A stretch of 8,201 nt of DNA, from positions 1-8,201 of the forward strand of contig CAYULB010000075.1 in NCBI GenBank assembly GCA_964445575.1. The letters are read 5' to 3'. The translations under genes and the position numbers were made by a program. This DNA is from WJMT01 sp964445575. Lineage in GTDB: Bacteria > Acidobacteriota > Aminicenantia > Aminicenantales > Aminicenantaceae. This document shows, in pieces, positions 4,444 through 8,201 of the stretch. Numbering within the stretch: position 1 is the stretch's first letter; each line of letters opens with the position of its first letter. Under the pieces are notes generated by a model, which did not search any database, had not been told where the DNA came from, and saw only the letters and a program-made list of their open reading frames with translations.

Positions 4444-6864
4444 ATGTTTAAGAACTACATAAAAATTGCCTTACGAAATATTTTCAAGCAAAAACTTTTT
4501 TCTTTTATCAATATCATGGGGCTGGCTGTGGGGATTGCTGTCTGTATTTTGATCTATTTTTATGTCAGGCATGAGCAGAGTTATGATAAGTTCCATGAAA
4601 ATGCTGACCGTCTGTACCGGGTGTATATCACGGAAGACCTTCCTCAAAGAGATCCTTTCTCTTATGTTTACAATCCTTTCCATCTTGCCGAAGCTCTGGA
4701 GCAGTCTTTTTCAGAGGTTGAGCAGGCGGTTCGGCTGGATGTGCGGACTGATATCATCCGTTATGGGGAAAATAAGTTTTCCCAGAGGGTTCATCTGGTT
4801 GAGCCTGAATTTTTTGAAATGTTTACTTTTCCTCTGATTCAAGGGAGCAAGCAAGATGCCTTGAAAAACCTGAATTCAGTGGTTCTTACCCAAAGCACAG
4901 CCAAAAAGATATTCGGACAAGCTGATTCCATGGGACAGCGTCTGTCCCTCAAAGTGGGAGATTCATTTCATGATTTTTTAGTCAGCGGCATTGCCGAAGA
5001 TGTCCCGCCAAATTCAAGCATTCAATTTGAAGCTCTCATTCCGTTTGAAAATGTGAATAAATACAGGAGTCGGCAAGCCCTGGAACAATGGTTTGATGTG
5101 TTTTTTGAAACCTATGTATTACTGGACCGGCCTCTCTCTACTTCTGAGATAGAACCAAAACTCCAGACTGTGGTGCAGAATCATTATCCTGAACGGTCTG
5201 TGGAAATGGTCACTCTTCACTTACAGCCCATAACCGATATTCACCTGAATCCGGATGTCCCATCTGGATTTGAAGAAACCAGTGACCCTCTCTATTCCTT
5301 GATTCTTATGGGGATTGCTGTCTTGGTCTTGATGATTGCCTGTGTCAATTTCATGACACTGGCCTTGGGCCGGTCTGCAGACAGGACTAAGGAAGTGGGG
5401 GCCCGAAAAATACTGGGAGCGGTGCGTTCTCAAATTATCAAACAGTTTTTGGGGGAAGCTTTGCTGATGAGTCTTTCAGCGCTTCTTCTCAGCCTTATCA
5501 TGGTGCAGCTTTTTCTTCCCGCATTCAATCAAATCACAAACCAGAAACTTTCTTTCTCTCTTGGAACAGGAACCATCTTTTTCTTTATGGCACTGATGCT
5601 GGTGGTGGGATTGGCAGCTGGAAGTTATCCGGCGTTTGTGCTCTCAAGCTATCAGCCTGTTGATGTGATGAAAGGGAAAAAAGGTCAGAAAAGACGGAGT
5701 ATTTTTGTTCGTTCCCTGGTGGTAGGTCAGTTTACTGTTTCCATAGGATTGATTGTTTGTACTTTTTTGATGAATGATCAGCTTAGTTTTTTGTTGAATA
5801 AAGACATCGGATTTGAAAAAGACAATGTGCTTGTGATTCAAAATTTATCCGCTCAAAACCGGAACCGACAGATTGTGGAACGTCTGCGGAATGCCCTGGC
5901 AAAACAAAAAGAGGTGCTGGGAGTTGCCGGCTCCTCTTCCACTTTTGCCAGAGATTGGACAGAGATGGGATTCAGAGACCAGGAAGGGAATTTCAAGCAG
6001 TTTTTTCAGCTCACTGTAGACTATGACTTTATAGAGACCATGGGTATCCGGATAAAAGCCGGACGTAATTTTTCCAGGGATTTCAGCACGGATCCAAGAG
6101 AAGCCCTGATTGTCAATGAGGCGTTTTTGGATTACTTAAATTGGGAATCGGCTGTTGGGAAGAGTCTCCCGGGAGAGAATTTTCCTCCCCATAGAGTGAT
6201 CGGGGTGGTGGAGGATTTTAACTTCCAGTCGTTAAGAAATGAAGTGCGTCCTGCTGTTTTGGTCTTGGATACCTCAGCTCTTGAGCGAGGAATCAGTGAT
6301 GTCAGCACCACCTATTCGGTGGGAAATCTCAATTTCATCAATATCAGAATAAGACCGGATAATGTGCAAAAGACAGTTGAGCTCATTAAAGAGACCTGGA
6401 AAAATGTCTCTCCTGAACAGCCTTTCTTATTCAGCTTTCTGGATCAGGATGTGAATCAGCAGTATCAGGAAATCGAACACTGGAGCCGGATTGTGGGGTA
6501 TGCTACGGGATTTGCTGTTGTAATTGCCTGCCTCGGTCTTTTTGGGTTGGCGGCTCTCTCTGTATCCCGCCGCATTAAAGAGATCGGCATTCGAAAAGTA
6601 CTGGGTGCCACCACCAAAGACATTGTTCTCATGCTTTCCAGTGAATACATGAAAATCGTGGTTCTGGCCAATATCATTGCCTGGCCGCTTTCCTATTTGG
6701 TTATAAGCCGGTGGCTTCAGGATTTTGCCTACCGCATAAACATCAACCTTTTCAAATTCATTCTCGCTTCGGTTATCGCTTTAATGATTGCTCTGATTAC
6801 AGTCAGCTATCAGTCCATTAAGGCAGGCCTGAAAGATCCGGTCGAGTCCATCCGGTATGAGTGA
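4444..6864 (+). CDS. FtsX/MacB-type ABC transporter permease with two permease modules
   Basis: An 806-residue paralogue of the divergent permease at 1689-4040, with the same plan. There is a helix near residues 20-42, an extracytoplasmic domain at about 43-283, and helices at 284-306, 335-360 and 376-398. The second half has a helix at 422-444, an external domain at 445-684, and helices at 685-707, 732-757 and 768-790. The ATPase-coupling segments are RTKEVGARKILGA (314-326) and RIKEIGIRKVLGA (710-722), and the half-domain tails are QPVDVMKGK (404-412) and DPVESIRYE (798-806). HEQSYDKFHENADRLYRV (43-60) is the N-terminal family signature. The external domains diverge most from the paralogue, which suggests different ligands or partners. 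The ATG at 4444 is preferred to the in-frame ATG at 4438 because of the Shine-Dalgarno spacing. Expression is probably sigma54-dependent. No ATPase, membrane-fusion protein or outer-membrane channel is encoded in the window, so transport direction and substrate are unknown. Confidence 0.9.
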   Translation: MFKNYIKIALRNIFKQKLFSFINIMGLAVGIAVCILIYFYVRHEQSYDKFHENADRLYRVYITEDLPQRDPFSYVYNPFHLAEALEQSFSEVEQAVRLDVRTDIIRYGENKFSQRVHLVEPEFFEMFTFPLIQGSKQDALKNLNSVVLTQSTAKKIFGQADSMGQRLSLKVGDSFHDFLVSGIAEDVPPNSSIQFEALIPFENVNKYRSRQALEQWFDVFFETYVLLDRPLSTSEIEPKLQTVVQNHYPERSVEMVTLHLQPITDIHLNPDVPSGFEETSDPLYSLILMGIAVLVLMIACVNFMTLALGRSADRTKEVGARKILGAVRSQIIKQFLGEALLMSLSALLLSLIMVQLFLPAFNQITNQKLSFSLGTGTIFFFMALMLVVGLAAGSYPAFVLSSYQPVDVMKGKKGQKRRSIFVRSLVVGQFTVSIGLIVCTFLMNDQLSFLLNKDIGFEKDNVLVIQNLSAQNRNRQIVERLRNALAKQKEVLGVAGSSSTFARDWTEMGFRDQEGNFKQFFQLTVDYDFIETMGIRIKAGRNFSRDFSTDPREALIVNEAFLDYLNWESAVGKSLPGENFPPHRVIGVVEDFNFQSLRNEVRPAVLVLDTSALERGISDVSTTYSVGNLNFINIRIRPDNVQKTVELIKETWKNVSPEQPFLFSFLDQDVNQQYQEIEHWSRIVGYATGFAVVIACLGLFGLAALSVSRRIKEIGIRKVLGATTKDIVLMLSSEYMKIVVLANIIAWPLSYLVISRWLQDFAYRININLFKFILASVIALMIALITVSYQSIKAGLKDPVESIRYE

Positions 6865-6906
6865 GACATTATAAATTCTCATCTTATTATCACGACAGAG
6901 ATAAAT

Positions 6907-6923
6907 CCTACTTGACAAATAGG
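6907..6923. promoter_or_regulatory. Palindromic operator candidate 1, overlapping the -35 of the flavodiiron gene
   Basis: CCTACTTGACAAATAGG is a 17-base imperfect palindrome (CCTA and TAGG arms, extended by one further pair, T6906 and A6924). It contains the -35 hexamer. It matches the perfect palindrome at 6945-6961 at 12 of 17 positions and has the same length. No known regulator motif was recognised. Confidence 0.45.
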
Positions 6924-6939
6924 AATACATTGATACACT
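6912..6939 (+). promoter_or_regulatory. Sigma70-type promoter of the flavodiiron gene with extended -10
   Basis: TTGACA (6912-6917) is a perfect -35. After 16 bases comes TACACT (6934-6939), a 4 of 6 match to the -10, preceded by TG at 6931-6932, which gives an extended -10. Transcription would begin near 6946, about 50 bases before the start codon and within the second palindrome. It lies after the permease stop, so the flavodiiron gene can be transcribed on its own. Confidence 0.6.
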
Positions 6940-6944
6940 TAAAG

Positions 6945-6961
6945 CCTACTAAAATAGTAGG
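6945..6961. promoter_or_regulatory. Palindromic operator candidate 2, at the predicted transcription start
   Basis: CCTACTAAAATAGTAGG has perfect 7-bp arms around AAA. It lies at the predicted transcription start of the flavodiiron gene, where a bound protein would block initiation. As RNA it could also form a small 5' stem-loop. Together with the related site at 6907-6923, 38 bases away centre to centre, it brackets the promoter. Confidence 0.55.
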
Positions 6962-6996
6962 AAATTGGACTGAAATCTATAAACAAAGGAGGCAGA

Positions 6997-8175
6997 ATGA
7001 TAGCAAGAAAAATTAAAAAAGATATTTTTTGGATGGGTGCTGTGGACTGGGACCGCAGGCTGTTTGATTCCCTGATTCCTTTGCCTGATGGAACGAGCTA
7101 CAACGCTTATCTCATTAAAGGTTCTGAAAAGACAGTTTTGATTGACACTGTTGACCCCTCCAAGACCCGCATACTGATGGCGCAGTTGGAAAAGGTTCCA
7201 AAAATAGACTATCTCATCTCCCACCATGCAGAGCAGGACCACTCTGGTACCATCCCTGCGGTTCTGGAGCGTTTCCCTGAGGCCAAGGTGATCTGCACTG
7301 ATAAGGCAAAGGGGATGCTTGCTGATCTGCTTTTGATTCCAAAAGACCGCTTCCAGACAGTTAATGACGGAGAAGACCTGGACATAGGCGGGAAGACCTT
7401 AAAATTCATCCACACTCCCTGGGTGCACTGGCCGGAGACTATGGTGACCTATCTCGCAGAGGACAAGATTCTGTTCTCCTGCGATTTCTTTGGCTCTCAT
7501 CTGGCATCTTCGGACCTCTATGTAAAAGACGAAGGCCAGGTCTACGAGGCAGCCAAGCGCTACTATGCAGAGATCATGATGCCCTTCAGGAAGATAATCA
7601 CTAAAAACCTCAAGAAGTTGGAATCATACGACATCAAGATGATAGCCCCTTCACACGGCCCCATATATGATAAGCCCTCCTTTATCTTAGAAGCGTACAA
7701 GGACTGGGTCATGGGCCCTCCCCACAACCTGGTGGTCATTCCTTTTGTTTCCATGCATGAAAGCACCCGGAAGATGATTGAATACCTGGTGCCGGCCCTG
7801 GCAGAGAGAGGACTCCAGGTCCACCAGTTCGACCTGGCGGTGTCAGACATTGGCAAGCTGGCCATCAAGCTGGTGGATGCGGCCACCATAATTGTTGGCA
7901 CTCCCACTGTGATAGCCGGTCCCCATCCCCTGGCCGTTTACGGGACATATCTGGCAAACCTTCTCTATCCCAAAGCCAGGTTTCTATCTATATTCGGGTC
8001 CTACGGATGGGGAGGCAACACCGTAGACATCCTGGCTGGGATGATACCAAAACTTGACGTTGAAGTGATAGAACCCGTGCTTTCCAAAGGCGTTCCCACC
8101 GAGAATGACTTCAAAGCTCTTGAGAAGATGGCGGCTGCGGTGGCGGCTAAACACAAGAAAGCCGGATTGATGTAA
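6997..8175 (+). CDS. fprA: Class A flavodiiron protein (FprA-type O2/NO reductase)
   Basis: A 392-residue cytoplasmic flavodiiron protein; the family usually has about 400. It reduces O2 to water and/or NO to N2O, with electrons usually supplied through rubredoxin or a similar carrier. The N-terminal metallo-beta-lactamase-like domain carries the complete diiron ligand set, HxExDH at H77, E79, D81 with H82, then H144, D163 and H220. Spacings D81 to H144 (62 residues between) and H144 to D163 (18 between) match the family. The C-terminal flavodoxin domain begins near residue 245. Its FMN-phosphate loop is SMHEST (252-257), with GTPTVIAGPHP (301-311) and FGSYGWGGNTVDIL (333-346) lining the flavin. 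No rubredoxin or flavin reductase domain is fused, so a separate reductase must exist elsewhere. The start has AGGAGG four bases upstream. Codon use (more AAG, CTG and CCC) looks GC-richer than the ars genes. O2 versus NO preference cannot be read from sequence. Confidence 0.93.
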   Translation: MIARKIKKDIFWMGAVDWDRRLFDSLIPLPDGTSYNAYLIKGSEKTVLIDTVDPSKTRILMAQLEKVPKIDYLISHHAEQDHSGTIPAVLERFPEAKVICTDKAKGMLADLLLIPKDRFQTVNDGEDLDIGGKTLKFIHTPWVHWPETMVTYLAEDKILFSCDFFGSHLASSDLYVKDEGQVYEAAKRYYAEIMMPFRKIITKNLKKLESYDIKMIAPSHGPIYDKPSFILEAYKDWVMGPPHNLVVIPFVSMHESTRKMIEYLVPALAERGLQVHQFDLAVSDIGKLAIKLVDAATIIVGTPTVIAGPHPLAVYGTYLANLLYPKARFLSIFGSYGWGGNTVDILAGMIPKLDVEVIEPVLSKGVPTENDFKALEKMAAAVAAKHKKAGLM

Positions 8176-8201
8176 GCATGATAATCATTTTAGCGCTCGG
8201 G

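Noticed and set aside
6857..6890. Possible terminator after the plus-strand permease (TGAGA and TCTCA with a T-rich tail)
   Set aside because: The arms are only five bases with a ten-base AT loop, overlap the stop codon, and are not followed by a clean T run.
8176..8201. Terminator or start of a new gene after the flavodiiron gene
   Set aside because: ATGATAATCAT is an AT-rich palindrome with a weak stem and only four T after it. The same ATG opens a frame (MIIILALG) to the window end, but there is no good ribosome binding site and too little sequence to judge.
1..8201. Transposase, integrase, tRNA or rRNA genes
   Set aside because: None of the reading frames resembles a transposase or recombinase, and no tRNA cloverleaf or rRNA sequence was recognised on either strand.

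Overview
The window looks like a piece of a draft or metagenome-assembled chromosome from an uncultured anaerobic bacterium. Three things point that way. The gene set includes a class A flavodiiron protein, an enzyme typical of anaerobes. There are two long permeases of the MacB/FtsX type, which are expanded in Bacteroidota, Acidobacteriota and Aminicenantota. A run of exactly 100 N at 1545-1644 marks a scaffold join of unknown true length. The phylum cannot be fixed from the sequence alone; an Aminicenantota-like or Bacteroidota-like host is a guess.

Layout. (1) 41-1093, minus strand: a two-gene arsenic unit. A small ArsR repressor is followed after 12 bases by an ArsM-type arsenite methyltransferase. 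The stop codon of arsR overlaps the ribosome binding site of arsM. A clear sigma70-type promoter overlaps a perfect 8-bp-arm inverted repeat, which fits arsenic-responsive autorepression. (2) 1094-1688: a scar-like intergenic stretch. It holds the arsR promoter, the frame-disrupted end of a DUF4389-like membrane protein gene, CCCCGACT short tandem repeats and the assembly gap, which is bounded on both sides by that repeat. (3) 1689-4040 minus and 4444-6864 plus: two divergent paralogous FtsX/MacB-type ABC permeases, each with two permease modules, with no ATPase gene in view. Each has a -24/-12 (sigma54-type) promoter candidate at a similar distance from its start codon, and the two 17-base promoters match at 13 positions. 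The plus-strand promoter is very close to consensus and has an inverted repeat about 100 bases upstream, where an enhancer-binding protein would be expected to sit. (4) 6865-8175 plus: a flavodiiron protein gene (beta-lactamase-like diiron domain plus flavodoxin domain, all iron ligands present). Its own sigma70-type promoter is bracketed by two related 17-bp palindromes.

Working together: the arsenic unit and the flavodiiron protein read as stress defence, against arsenite and against O2 or NO. The permease pair reads as an envelope transport or export system, or mechanotransmission partners of an ATPase encoded elsewhere, under sigma54 and therefore activator-dependent control. Nothing shows that the three modules form one system. 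The most interesting content is regulatory: the matched sigma54 promoters, the twin operators at the flavodiiron gene, and the CCCCGACT repeat family at the gap.
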